In this document: positions 1 to 6,875 of the stretch, one piece after another
How positions within the stretch are numbered: position 1 is the first letter of the stretch
How the letters are laid out: each line of letters opens with the position of its first letter
Assembly (NCBI GenBank): GCA_900299395.1
Contig: OMJO01000017.1
Coordinates: 1-40,365, forward strand
Length of the DNA stretch: 40,365 nt
Origin: a bacterium
GTDB taxonomy: Bacteria; Patescibacteriota; Saccharimonadia; Saccharimonadales; OMJO01
Direction of reading: 5' to 3'
Translations under genes and position numbers: made by a program
The notes under the pieces: generated by a model
The model's input: the letters and a program-made list of their open reading frames with translations, nothing else
The model's database searches: none
What the model was told of the DNA's origin: nothing

Positions 1-10
1 AGGTGGTAAA

Positions 11-41
11 TAAAAAGAGACCGGTTTTGGAACCAATCTCT
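11..41 (-). terminator. Rho-independent terminator after tRNA-fMet
   Basis: On the minus strand an 11-bp stem (two U.G wobbles) with a four-base loop is followed by TTTTTATTT. It lies 16 bases beyond the CCA end of the initiator tRNA gene, so it should end that transcript. Confidence 0.85.
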
Positions 42-57
42 ATCTGTTATTTTCATT

Positions 58-132
58 TGGTAGCGGGGGGAGGACTCGAACCTCCGACCTTGTGGTTATG
101 AGCCACACGAGCTGCCACTGCTCTACCCCGCG
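58..132 (-). tRNA. Initiator tRNA-fMet (anticodon CAT), CCA encoded
   Basis: The minus strand folds into a complete cloverleaf with anticodon CAT and an encoded CCA. It is the initiator by two hallmarks: position 1 (C) does not pair with position 72 (T), and the D stem has A11:U24. The acceptor stem is otherwise CGCGGGG/CCCCGC. The anticodon stem reads TGTGG/CCACA, so only two of the three consecutive G:C pairs normal in initiators (29-31 with 39-41) are present and 29:41 is U:A. It lies downstream of ftsB on the same strand and may be transcribed with it or from a weak -10-like sequence (TAAGAT or GATACT) in the 43-base gap. Confidence 0.95.
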
Positions 133-175
133 ATATCATTTAGCTTGAGTATCTTATCAAACAGAGGTAAAAAAG

Positions 176-625
176 TCAACGCGTGGCCTGGCGACGAAAC
201 AAGAAATCAATCCAGGCCTCAAAGTTCCGTTGATACAGCGGCTTTTGCACAGCTTTCGGTGCGGGCTTGTTCTTGCTGGACAAATCTACCGTGTGCGCCA
301 GTGCTACTTTTTTGGGGACCAGCAGCAGTGTTTCACCCGGAGCAGCCTTACCAAACTGACGGCGCGCCTGTAGCTCTAGGTACTCGTCAGTCCTGAAGTA
401 TTCGTTGCCAAGCTTCATGTTTTTGTTCTGTAGCTCGTAGACTTCGTTTTGCTGCTGTAGGGCCGATATCTGCTTTTGTAGTTGATAGTTCGCCTCGATT
501 ACCCCGATACCACTCCAAGTCACCAAAAGCACTAAAACACCAAAAACTGTAAAGCCTATAACCCGCACATCCTTGAACTGCTGGACAAAGGGATGTTTTA
601 TAAGATTGTTTATTTTTTCGATCAT
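176..625 (-). CDS. ftsB: FtsB/DivIC-like septum formation initiator
   Basis: This 149-residue bitopic protein has a short cytoplasmic N-terminus, one membrane segment (about residues 18-40), a Gln/Asn-rich coiled coil (about 43-75) and a basic extracytoplasmic tail. That is the FtsB/DivIC/FtsL plan; the family forms the FtsQLB-type complex that activates septal peptidoglycan synthesis. The open frame runs to 685, but a perfect TATAAT lies at 633-638, so the first 20 codons of the longest frame would sit in or upstream of the promoter. I choose the ATG at 625, seven bases from the -10, which predicts a leaderless mRNA; the ATG at 628 is the alternative. The C-terminal 60 residues are longer than a minimal FtsB. 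FtsB and DivIC cannot be told apart from sequence alone. Confidence 0.8.
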   Translation of the reverse strand: MIEKINNLIKHPFVQQFKDVRVIGFTVFGVLVLLVTWSGIGVIEANYQLQKQISALQQQNEVYELQNKNMKLGNEYFRTDEYLELQARRQFGKAAPGETLLLVPKKVALAHTVDLSSKNKPAPKAVQKPLYQRNFEAWIDFLFRRQATR

Positions 626-632
626 CATTTTG

Positions 633-638
633 ATTATA
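633..638 (-). promoter_or_regulatory. -10 element of ftsB, leaderless
   Basis: Consensus TATAAT on the minus strand, seven bases before the ATG at 625. No convincing -35 is seen. Confidence 0.65.
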
Positions 639-657
639 CCCGATAACGGGGAACATC

Positions 658-666
658 TGGTATACT
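658..666 (+). promoter_or_regulatory. Extended -10 promoter for the second CAT tRNA
   Basis: TGGTATACT matches an extended -10 (TGnTATAAT). Transcription would start near 673, about 16 bases before the mature tRNA end. It diverges from the ftsB promoter 20 bases away. Confidence 0.65.
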
Positions 667-688
667 CATCTCTGTTACCGACCATTGA

Positions 689-764
689 GGGGGTGTAGCT
701 CAGTGGTTAGAGCAGTCGGCTCATAACCGATTGGTCGAAAGTTCAATTCTTTCCACCCCCACCA
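689..764 (+). tRNA. tRNA with anticodon CAT: elongator Met or lysidine-type Ile2
   Basis: A full cloverleaf with a perfect 7-bp acceptor stem (GGGGGTG/CACCCCC), C11:G24 in the D stem as in elongators, anticodon CAT, and an encoded CCA. It is not the initiator, because position 1 pairs with 72. The D loop AGTGGTTA and the segment around CTCATAA followed by TTGGTCG resemble tRNA-Ile2 of other bacteria, in which C34 is changed to lysidine by TilS. An elongator tRNA-Met is equally possible from sequence alone. Confidence 0.93.
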
Positions 765-806
765 GACTGTTATTCAAACCGCATATGCAATTCAGTTTGC
801 TTCAAA

Positions 807-812
807 TATACT
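807..812 (+). promoter_or_regulatory. -10 element of the beta-helix gene, leaderless
   Basis: TATACT ends seven bases before the ATG at 820, predicting that transcription starts at or next to the A of the start codon. A GAGG lies only two bases from the ATG, too close to serve as a Shine-Dalgarno. Confidence 0.65.
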
Positions 813-819
813 TGAGGTT

Positions 820-2214
820 ATGCACTACCGAGCGTTTGTCGCAAATCTAAAACGAAAAAATACCAGACAAAATGTGCTAATCGTCATGTTCATTGCTGTG
901 TTCACGATTGCTGGTATATCAGCGTTGTTTATGTCTGGCGCGGCGACGCCACGCGCCGATAAGGAAGCTGAGTCGGGCGCACTGAGTGGCAATGCTAAGA
1001 AGGTGACAGATGCCAATCGATCTGGTGGTCAGTATGTACAGTTTAACGCAAAAACATGCACCTCTTTTACGGGTCCTATCACTATCACAACCGGGGGAAC
1101 GTACACCGGCTGTTGGCAAACCACTGACGGAGCCACCCCTGCCATACGCATCAACACCAAAGAACCCGTAACCATTGCCAACTCGACCATAAAAGGTAAT
1201 TACATGTTGATTAACGATGCTGCGCCTGGCGTTAACCTGACGGTTACTAATACCCACTTTATCGGGGTAGAACCTACTTCGCCAGTCACTAGCCGCCGCG
1301 CCATTCGCTTGGGTCGTGGCGCATCAAATCTGGCAGCCAGCAATAATTTCTTTGAAAACACTGCAGGTATCAAAATCACTGGCTGGACAACTAATGCATC
1401 GGCGAATCCCAATACTATTAAAATTCTTCAGAACAAAGCAAAAAACATAACCAACAAAAATATTGCCGAAGGCGACGCAAGTAGTGACGACCATCTCGTA
1501 CAATTTGTACAACTTGGTCAGATGCGGCTATCCAATGTTGAAATTGCCTGGAACGAAGTTATCAATACTTTTGGTCGAAGCAGAGTTGAAGATAATATTA
1601 ATCTATATAAGACAGGTGGGACAGGGAATGCTGTTTCTTCCCGTATCCGTGTTCATAACAACTTCATCTGGGGCGCCTTCCCCGAAACTGTTGGAAATAA
1701 CTATCGTGGTGGCGGGATTATTGCAGGTGATAGTAGCCAAAATCTTGATGTTGGCTGGGTTGATATTTACGACAACCAAGTCGTGGGTACTATCAACTAT
1801 GGGGTATCGATTGTATGTGGACATGACAGCCGAGCATACCGTAACCGCGTGATAGGAAGCGGCCTGAACGGACCAAACGGTCAACTAATGGCTGCCGCTA
1901 ACGTTGGGCTTAGTGGCAATAACGCAAGAGCCTGGTTAGGAAGATGCGACCCCGATAACTACAGAAACAACGTATTTCAAGATAACTACGTAGGTTGGAT
2001 GAACGGAAACGGAAAACGTAACGATATGACGTTTCGCTGCAATGACTATAACGCCGCCAATCCTCCGGAACTCATTCTGTGTGCTAACAACATTAACACT
2101 ACACAGGTGCAACCTACCTCCGCCGCAATAACCTACGCCATGGAGCAGGCAGAATACACTAGTTGGCAAAAGAAACTATCTGACAACAACGTCAGCATTG
2201 GTCTCAAGCAATAG
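820..2214 (+). CDS. Secreted right-handed beta-helix protein with N-terminal AESG-type tag
   Basis: This is a 464-residue exported protein. Residues 1-18 are basic and 19-41 form a hydrophobic signal or anchor segment. Residues about 49-75 hold a tag (EAESGALSG, then SGGQYVQF) that resembles the first strands of CBM6/CBM35-like carbohydrate-binding domains, but the rest of such a domain is missing. From about residue 80 the protein is rich in Asn, Val and Ile with recurring short strands ending in Asn-Asn or Asp-Asn (for example VHNNFIWG, IYDNQVVG, FQDNYVGW), as in parallel beta-helix proteins of the pectate-lyase/PbH1 type. Paired cysteines (C80/C98, others near the C-terminus) suggest disulfides outside the cytoplasm. 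No catalytic residues can be assigned; glycan binding or cleavage is an inference from the fold. It ends two bases from the convergent dus stop. Confidence 0.7.
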   Translation: MHYRAFVANLKRKNTRQNVLIVMFIAVFTIAGISALFMSGAATPRADKEAESGALSGNAKKVTDANRSGGQYVQFNAKTCTSFTGPITITTGGTYTGCWQTTDGATPAIRINTKEPVTIANSTIKGNYMLINDAAPGVNLTVTNTHFIGVEPTSPVTSRRAIRLGRGASNLAASNNFFENTAGIKITGWTTNASANPNTIKILQNKAKNITNKNIAEGDASSDDHLVQFVQLGQMRLSNVEIAWNEVINTFGRSRVEDNINLYKTGGTGNAVSSRIRVHNNFIWGAFPETVGNNYRGGGIIAGDSSQNLDVGWVDIYDNQVVGTINYGVSIVCGHDSRAYRNRVIGSGLNGPNGQLMAAANVGLSGNNARAWLGRCDPDNYRNNVFQDNYVGWMNGNGKRNDMTFRCNDYNAANPPELILCANNINTTQVQPTSAAITYAMEQAEYTSWQKKLSDNNVSIGLKQ

Positions 2215-2216
2215 AA

Positions 2217-3158
2217 TTATCGGTAGCTGTCTAGTCGGCGCAGGAGTTCCTCTGGCGTTTGGCAACTCATCAGTTCTTCGCGCAGTTCTTTGGCGCCATC
2301 AAAATCATTGATGTAGATCTTGCAAAACTTATTGAGCGTATAGATCTTACGCTCGTTGTCATTCCAGGTTTTTTGAAACAATTCGACTTGCTTACGATAT
2401 AGGTCTAACTTCTCGGCTCTGGACATGTTTGGCCAAGGACTTTCTAAAGCAAATGCGTACGGATCGTGGAAAATCCCCCTACCAATCATAATGCCGTCGA
2501 GCTGGTGCTTTTTGGCCAACTCTTCCCCTTGCGTTCGATTCATAACATCGCCGTTGCCCACGATGAGCGTGGTAGGGGAGAGCTTGTCTCGTAAACCTCG
2601 CACATGCTCAATAGCATCCCATTCAGCCGGCACTTTACTGAGTTGCTTGGCCGTTCTGCCATGAATAGTTAACATGTTAAGTTTTTGCTGTAATAGAAAC
2701 TCGTGCCACGTGTAGTCTACTTCATTGAGCCCCAGCCTCGTTTTTACCGATAAGGGCAGGGAAGACCCCCCTTCCCTGACTGCCTGAATAATCTCCCCTG
2801 TTAGTACCCTGTTATTGATAAGTGCAATGCAGCACCCATTTTTGATAACAGCTTTGTCTGGACAGCCAAGGTTGATATCTATACCATCAAAACCCATCTC
2901 TACGATGTCTCGCGCTGTTTTGTAATAGTTTTTCGGGTCTTTACCCCATAGTTGCGCAATGATGGGCTTTTCTTTCTTAGAAAATTTCAGTTTCTTGAGT
3001 AGCTTTTCCCTGCCTGGGCTTTGCAAACCATCAACATTTACAAATTCCGTAAAGTACAGGTCTGGGGCAGCACACTCTCCAACTATCTGCCGAAAGACGG
3101 TGTCGGTTACGTCGTCCATGGGTGCCAGCACAAAAAACGGACGAGGCAATTTTGTCAT
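2217..3158 (-). CDS. dus: tRNA-dihydrouridine synthase
   Basis: A 313-residue FMN-dependent TIM-barrel enzyme that reduces uridine to dihydrouridine in tRNA D loops. Family marks are APMDDVTDTVFR near the N-terminus, an AQLWGKDP strand, the NLGCPDKAV motif with the catalytic cysteine, SVKTRLG, the TIHGRTA motif and GNGDV followed by IGRGIF, the FMN-phosphate region. The open frame reaches 3215, but that would overlap the upstream gene by 41 bases; the ATG at 3158 starts just before the conserved core and leaves a 16-base gap. An oddity is NGCCIAL where the family usually has G-x-G-A-x-L. The assignment to the Dus family is firm; the subfamily is not. Confidence 0.92.
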   Translation of the reverse strand: MTKLPRPFFVLAPMDDVTDTVFRQIVGECAAPDLYFTEFVNVDGLQSPGREKLLKKLKFSKKEKPIIAQLWGKDPKNYYKTARDIVEMGFDGIDINLGCPDKAVIKNGCCIALINNRVLTGEIIQAVREGGSSLPLSVKTRLGLNEVDYTWHEFLLQQKLNMLTIHGRTAKQLSKVPAEWDAIEHVRGLRDKLSPTTLIVGNGDVMNRTQGEELAKKHQLDGIMIGRGIFHDPYAFALESPWPNMSRAEKLDLYRKQVELFQKTWNDNERKIYTLNKFCKIYINDFDGAKELREELMSCQTPEELLRRLDSYR

Positions 3159-3174
3159 AAAATTGCCTGCCGTA

Positions 3175-4074
3175 CTATTCTTCAACTTCTTTGGCTCCAG
3201 AATAGAGGTGCGCAAGAAAAATATCTAAATCTTGCTCGGTGCGCAGATCTTCGTCTGACAGGCGGTTACCAAATGCTTCGACGGTGGCCTGGTATCTGTC
3301 ACCCCAGTACTCTAGTCGCTTGTCTTGCTCTTGTTGCGCAAACTCCACCAACCCCATATTTGCAATTAGCATTTCGGGGTGTCCATTCGCTGCATACTGC
3401 CCAATATGCTCAATCGCGTGCGCCGTAGTTATGTCCTGTCCAACGTGTCGCAATAGCCCTGCCCCTTCTGCGCTTCTGAGACAGTAACCAAGATCGGCAA
3501 TGGCACCGCCTGTATGCCTCACAACATCTTCGGACGGATCGCGACCCATACTTACTTCGGCAATGAAGCCGTCTATGTGCGCCATGCGCCATGCAGCTAT
3601 ACTGGTTTTTAGCCATAAATTCCACTGCAAATTGTCACGAGTATGCTCGAGGCTTCTCGTAGCTGCCTGATTAAACACGGGGATAAGCTTCGGATCTTTT
3701 ACTTCAGCATGAACTCGAGCGAGATATTTACGGTTTTGTGGCATACCGTACTGCTCTGCAGCTTTCGGGTAGGGGTAAATGTCGTATTTGGCTGTAATCT
3801 TGTCTGTCAGTGGCGGCATACTACGTGACTTCTCAAGAAGTGTTTGAACCAGCAGTGGGTCAATATTGACAGGTGGTGGGACTTCGACACCATCAAAAAG
3901 CCAATCTCTGGTGTAGCCACGCACGGCGACACCCCCAGCAGGTACGGCTATTTTTGCTCGTCGAGTAGCACGCCGCTCAGCTCGGAAATTTGGATCCTCC
4001 ATAAAACGCCGCATGTCTGCTTCAGACAAAAACTCGGGCACTTCGAGGGGTCTCTGTGGTCTTCGGTTAGCCAT
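3175..4074 (-). CDS. Unrecognised 299-aa protein, probably helical and cytoplasmic
   Basis: I do not recognise this family. The N-terminus is very basic (NRRPQRP, then RRATRRAK near residue 40), the middle has a YDIYPYPKAAEQYG segment, and the C-terminal two thirds read as amphipathic helices with conserved-looking Trp and His residues (LQWNLWLKT, AHAIEHIGQ). There is no signal peptide or membrane segment. A TAAAAT ends nine bases before the ATG with GTGACA 17 bases upstream, so it can be expressed on its own. It is followed by dus with a 16-base gap and preceded by another unrecognised gene with a 43-base gap, so the three may be partly co-transcribed. It is real by length, codon pattern and spacing. 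Confidence 0.75.
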   Translation of the reverse strand: MANRRPQRPLEVPEFLSEADMRRFMEDPNFRAERRATRRAKIAVPAGGVAVRGYTRDWLFDGVEVPPPVNIDPLLVQTLLEKSRSMPPLTDKITAKYDIYPYPKAAEQYGMPQNRKYLARVHAEVKDPKLIPVFNQAATRSLEHTRDNLQWNLWLKTSIAAWRMAHIDGFIAEVSMGRDPSEDVVRHTGGAIADLGYCLRSAEGAGLLRHVGQDITTAHAIEHIGQYAANGHPEMLIANMGLVEFAQQEQDKRLEYWGDRYQATVEAFGNRLSDEDLRTEQDLDIFLAHLYSGAKEVEE

Positions 4075-4083
4075 TGGACCCGT

Positions 4084-4106
4084 ATTTTACACCTATGAGG
4101 GATGTT
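4084..4106 (-). promoter_or_regulatory. Promoter of the 299-aa gene (-10 TAAAAT)
   Basis: TAAAAT (4084-4089) lies nine bases before the ATG at 4074, and a GTGACA-like -35 lies 17 bases further upstream. Any leader would be about two bases. Confidence 0.5.
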
Positions 4107-4117
4107 TGTCACCTCCA

Positions 4118-4525
4118 CTAACTGTGGCTACGTGGATGTCGAACTTGGCGCCAGCCGCCAGGACCAGTTGCGCGGCGATAATGCGCAACTTCAGCCTTCC
4201 GTGCATTTGCATTCCTTTGCGCGCTGGTAAGAGAATTTGTGGCCACTACGGCACCGCTTAAACCTGCGCGTCGCATGCGTTGCCACTCGGCATCTTCTTC
4301 AGGGTCTGCCAAATGACCTTCTAGACGTGGTTCTTCGTCACCGTCAACGCTAACGCCCGCATGAGCCTTTACCATAACGCGTTCGTGATCTTCGTAACGA
4401 AGGTCACTTGTTTCGGGAACATGATAACCCATCTCTGCAAGAACTTCGGGGTCCGCGCCACGCTGCATTTCTTGATGAGCTCGGTGAATAACGTCGGGAG
4501 GAATATTAGATGCTTCTTTGGACAT
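4118..4525 (-). CDS. Unrecognised 135-aa acidic/basic soluble protein
   Basis: No family is recognised. The first 100 residues are acidic and helical (for example EASNIPPDVIHRAHQEMQ, DPEEDAEWQRMRRAG) and the last 35 are basic (ARKAEVAHYRRA, RHPRSHS), which could suit binding to nucleic acid or another protein; that is inference. There is no signal peptide or membrane segment. It has the best promoter in the window, TTGAAA-17-TGATATAGT, ending nine bases before the ATG. It stands just upstream of the 299-aa unknown and dus, pointing to a shared role or shared expression. Confidence 0.7.
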   Translation of the reverse strand: MSKEASNIPPDVIHRAHQEMQRGADPEVLAEMGYHVPETSDLRYEDHERVMVKAHAGVSVDGDEEPRLEGHLADPEEDAEWQRMRRAGLSGAVVATNSLTSAQRNANARKAEVAHYRRATGPGGWRQVRHPRSHS

Positions 4526-4534
4526 AATAACCTA

Positions 4535-4563
4535 ACTATATCACGTTTATGCTTTATTTTCAA
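4535..4563 (-). promoter_or_regulatory. Sigma70 promoter of the 135-aa gene
   Basis: TTGAAA (4558-4563), a 17-base spacer and TGA-TATAGT (-10 at 4535-4540, extended). The -35 hexamer directly abuts the stop of the upstream ABC permease. The -10 ends nine bases before the ATG, so the mRNA would be leaderless or nearly so. Confidence 0.75.
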
Positions 4564-5667
4564 CTATTCCCAGCGGAAGACGCGGAAGGCAATCAAATAC
4601 ACCACCACAAACCAACCAAGCAACAGGCCAATTTGTGGCCCTACTTGCGTGAGGTGTTTGCCCTCTGTGGCAATCAGACGAATACCGTCAATAACCGGTG
4701 TTAGCGGAAGATACCCCGAGGCGTTTTGCAGCCACAGAGGCATCAAAAATCGTGGGAAAAACGTACCACTCAAGAACATCATTGGAAACACTACCAAGTT
4801 GCCCAACGGGGCAGCCTGCCGCTCATTTTGTGCCCAGCCTCCGACTGCCAGACCGATACCCAGAATGGTGATGATACTTAGTGTTATAAAGAGCGCCAGC
4901 TCGAAGACGTTACCCACTACTTTCAAGTGAAAAACGGCGATTGCCACTGCAAAGAGCACGACCATCGTTACTAGACCAATGATTGCCTGCGATAAAGCCG
5001 TTGAAACAAAATACTGCCGAACTCTCAGCGGAGTCGTATGCAAACGGCGCAGGATGCCTTGCTTCTTCAGTTCGGGGAATACATTGATTGGTCCGAAAAT
5101 CCCCAAACCAATAATCGAAAAACCTAGAAGGCCAGCAAACGTGTAGTCAAAACGTGATAATTCTTTGTCGTTCGTCTGTTTACCAACGACCGTAAACTGT
5201 TCTGTCGTCTTGGTTATCTGTGAGTTTACACCCTTAAATTGGGCACCTATTACGGAGATCAGTGTCTGACCAGCAGTTTCGTTATTCTGCGTATAGTAGA
5301 CCTCTGCCTGCCCGCTTGGTGTAGCTCCATTCACCGCACCAAAAGATTCAGGCAACACAACAGCGGCGTCAATTTCACCTTTGCTCATCTTTTCTTTGGC
5401 CGCATCAAGCGTCGTTAACTTATCATCGATCTTGAAAAGAGGATTCTTTCGCGCCTCTTGTACATAGTTTTGTGCAAAACTGGTATTTGATCTGTTAATA
5501 AGCGCTATCTTGAACGAGGTCCCCCGATCCTTGCCAAAAATACCACCAAACACAAACAAGAAGATAAGCGGGAATACTATGGTAAAGAAGATGGCTAATT
5601 TATCGCGGAAGAACCGTTTTGTTGAGATTTTGACAAAAACACCAATGGTGTAAAACGACTTTTTCAT
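4564..5667 (-). CDS. ABC-2 type exporter permease
   Basis: A 367-residue membrane protein of the ABC-2 permease family. It has a first membrane helix at about residues 23-45, a soluble extracytoplasmic domain of about 130 residues (from GKDRGTSFK to about DKELSRFDY), then five membrane segments and a final one ending in a short basic tail. That is the plan of two-gene ABC exporters of the LinA/YhgE type. The stop of the ATPase gene and this ATG overlap as TAATG, so the two are translationally coupled. The substrate is unknown; lipids, peptides or drugs are all possible. Confidence 0.88.
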   Translation of the reverse strand: MKKSFYTIGVFVKISTKRFFRDKLAIFFTIVFPLIFLFVFGGIFGKDRGTSFKIALINRSNTSFAQNYVQEARKNPLFKIDDKLTTLDAAKEKMSKGEIDAAVVLPESFGAVNGATPSGQAEVYYTQNNETAGQTLISVIGAQFKGVNSQITKTTEQFTVVGKQTNDKELSRFDYTFAGLLGFSIIGLGIFGPINVFPELKKQGILRRLHTTPLRVRQYFVSTALSQAIIGLVTMVVLFAVAIAVFHLKVVGNVFELALFITLSIITILGIGLAVGGWAQNERQAAPLGNLVVFPMMFLSGTFFPRFLMPLWLQNASGYLPLTPVIDGIRLIATEGKHLTQVGPQIGLLLGWFVVVYLIAFRVFRWE

Positions 5668-6425
5668 TAGTCCCTCAAATGTTTCCCTGTTAGATCAATA
5701 AACACATCCTCAAGATTTGCCTGCTCTACTATTTGCTTTTTCGTGAAACCACGACCCAGTAACTGTTTTACTAAGTTCTTTGGCGTATCAATAACCTTTA
5801 TCTCACCCTCATCCATAATGGCTACGCGATCACAAAGTAGCTCGGCCTCTTCCATATAGTGTGTCGTCATAATGACGGTAATTCCACGTTTTTTGATATC
5901 TTGCACCAAATCCCACAGATTGCGCCGCGCCTGTGGATCAAGGCCAGTCGTTGGCTCATCCATAAAGAATACTTTGGGATTATGCACCAGGGCAGCAGCA
6001 ATGCTAAAACGTTGCTTTTGACCACCAGAAAGACTTTCTACAAAAGAGCTAGCCTTTTCTTCAAGGTTCATTTCTTTCAAGAATTTGCGAGGATGTACTT
6101 TTTCGCCATAAGCCGCAGCGAACATCTCGAGCAGCTCTGTTAGCTTGGTCTTGTCCTGAAACGCAGGTGCTTGTGGCTGTACCCCTATGATATATCGTAT
6201 CTTCTGTGGTTCTTTGGCTACGTCGATGCCATTGAGCAGTACTGTTCCGCCGTCAATTGGCCGCATCGCCTCGATCATCTCAAGAGTTGTGGTCTTCCCT
6301 GCACCGTTCGGGCCCAAAATACCAAAGATTTCGCCTTTTTTTACTTCAAAACTAATACCCTTTACGACCGTACGGTCACCGTATTGCTTCTTGAGCTGAT
6401 CAACTTTAAGAATTATGTCTGACAT
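5667..6425 (-). CDS. ABC transporter ATP-binding protein (ABC-2 exporter)
   Basis: A 252-residue nucleotide-binding subunit that powers the permease encoded next to it. Walker A is GPNGAGKTT (residues 38-46), a Q-loop glutamine follows near residue 83-85 (VQPQAP), the signature is LSGGQ (132-136), Walker B is FFMDEP (153-158), and the H-loop is in TTHYMEEAE. The Pro-rich Q-loop and the short C-terminus fit the CcmA/ABC-2 exporter group. A TATAGT lies eight bases before the ATG, predicting a leaderless transcript. The promoter sits directly beyond the terminator of the next gene upstream. Confidence 0.92.
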   Translation of the reverse strand: MSDIILKVDQLKKQYGDRTVVKGISFEVKKGEIFGILGPNGAGKTTTLEMIEAMRPIDGGTVLLNGIDVAKEPQKIRYIIGVQPQAPAFQDKTKLTELLEMFAAAYGEKVHPRKFLKEMNLEEKASSFVESLSGGQKQRFSIAAALVHNPKVFFMDEPTTGLDPQARRNLWDLVQDIKKRGITVIMTTHYMEEAELLCDRVAIMDEGEIKVIDTPKNLVKQLLGRGFTKKQIVEQANLEDVFIDLTGKHLRD

Positions 6426-6433
6426 ACCGTATT

Positions 6434-6439
6434 ACTATA
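6434..6439 (-). promoter_or_regulatory. -10 element of the ABC exporter operon, leaderless
   Basis: TATAGT ends eight bases before the ATG at 6425. It lies five bases past the stem of the terminator at 6445-6476, so termination and new initiation are almost back to back. Confidence 0.55.
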
Positions 6440-6444
6440 GCAAA

Positions 6445-6476
6445 CAAAGGCACCCGTGCTATGACGGGTGCCTTTG
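6445..6476 (-). terminator. Terminator of the 64-aa gene
   Basis: A 13-bp perfect stem (CAAAGGCACCCGT and its complement) with loop GCTATG. On the minus strand the 3' arm continues as TTTGTTTG. The plus strand also has a T-rich tail, but no plus-strand gene needs it. Confidence 0.8.
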
Positions 6477-6492
6477 TTTTGTATGCGTACTA

Positions 6493-6687
6493 TTAGCCGC
6501 GCTTTACGGTCAAGAAACCGTTGCGTGGGTTTTCGTTCACAGACATACCGCTTGGCAGGTCAGAAGCTTCTGGGCGTTCGTCCTTGCTGAAGTAGTAAAT
6601 AGTCTGCTGCTTGCCGCCGCGAAGCGTTACGAGCTTTGAGTTTAGGTAGTATGTCACCCCTTTAGAGTTTGTGTGCTTGTATGCCAT
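6493..6687 (-). CDS. Conserved small protein, 64 aa (MAYKH..GVTYYL type)
   Basis: A 64-residue basic, beta-rich protein starting MAYKHTNSKGVTYYL and containing TLRGGKQQTIYYF. From memory similar short proteins recur in Saccharibacteria and other Patescibacteria with no known function. The open frame runs to 6735, but the promoter TTGACA-18-TATGTT at 6731-6760 puts the transcription start near 6724, inside those first codons, so I choose the ATG at 6687. AGGGAG lies 11 bases before it as a possible Shine-Dalgarno, making this one of the minority of genes with a real leader (about 37 bases). It has its own terminator, so it is a one-gene unit. Confidence 0.8.
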   Translation of the reverse strand: MAYKHTNSKGVTYYLNSKLVTLRGGKQQTIYYFSKDERPEASDLPSGMSVNENPRNGFLTVKRG

Positions 6688-6730
6688 TGCTACAATCTCT
6701 CCCTCTCTTGTAATTAGTAATGGTACTCCT

Positions 6731-6760
6731 AACATACTCTGGGTGGTTTTAGATTGTCAA
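6731..6760 (-). promoter_or_regulatory. Sigma70 promoter of the 64-aa gene
   Basis: Perfect -35 TTGACA (6755-6760), an 18-base spacer and -10 TATGTT (6731-6736). Confidence 0.75.
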
Positions 6761-6848
6761 CCCTGTTGTCCAAACAACTCACCTTTTGTGCACAGGCGTT
6801 TACATAGGAGTTGCACTAGAATACGCTTATGCATTACACTACTACTCG

Positions 6849-6854
6849 TATAGT
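6849..6854 (+). promoter_or_regulatory. -10 element of the 200-aa gene
   Basis: TATAGT lies 21 bases before the ATG at 6876, with TTATGC 16 bases upstream as a moderate -35. The leader would hold the Shine-Dalgarno GGTGGAG. Confidence 0.55.
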
Positions 6855-6875
6855 TAACATAAAAGGTGGAGATTC

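Noticed and set aside
3021-3428. 135-aa plus-strand ORF
   Set aside because: Shadow across the dus/299-aa gene border; no motif, no ribosome binding site.
4361-4930. 189-aa plus-strand ORF spanning 4361-4930
   Set aside because: It crosses two well-supported minus-strand genes and the promoter between them.
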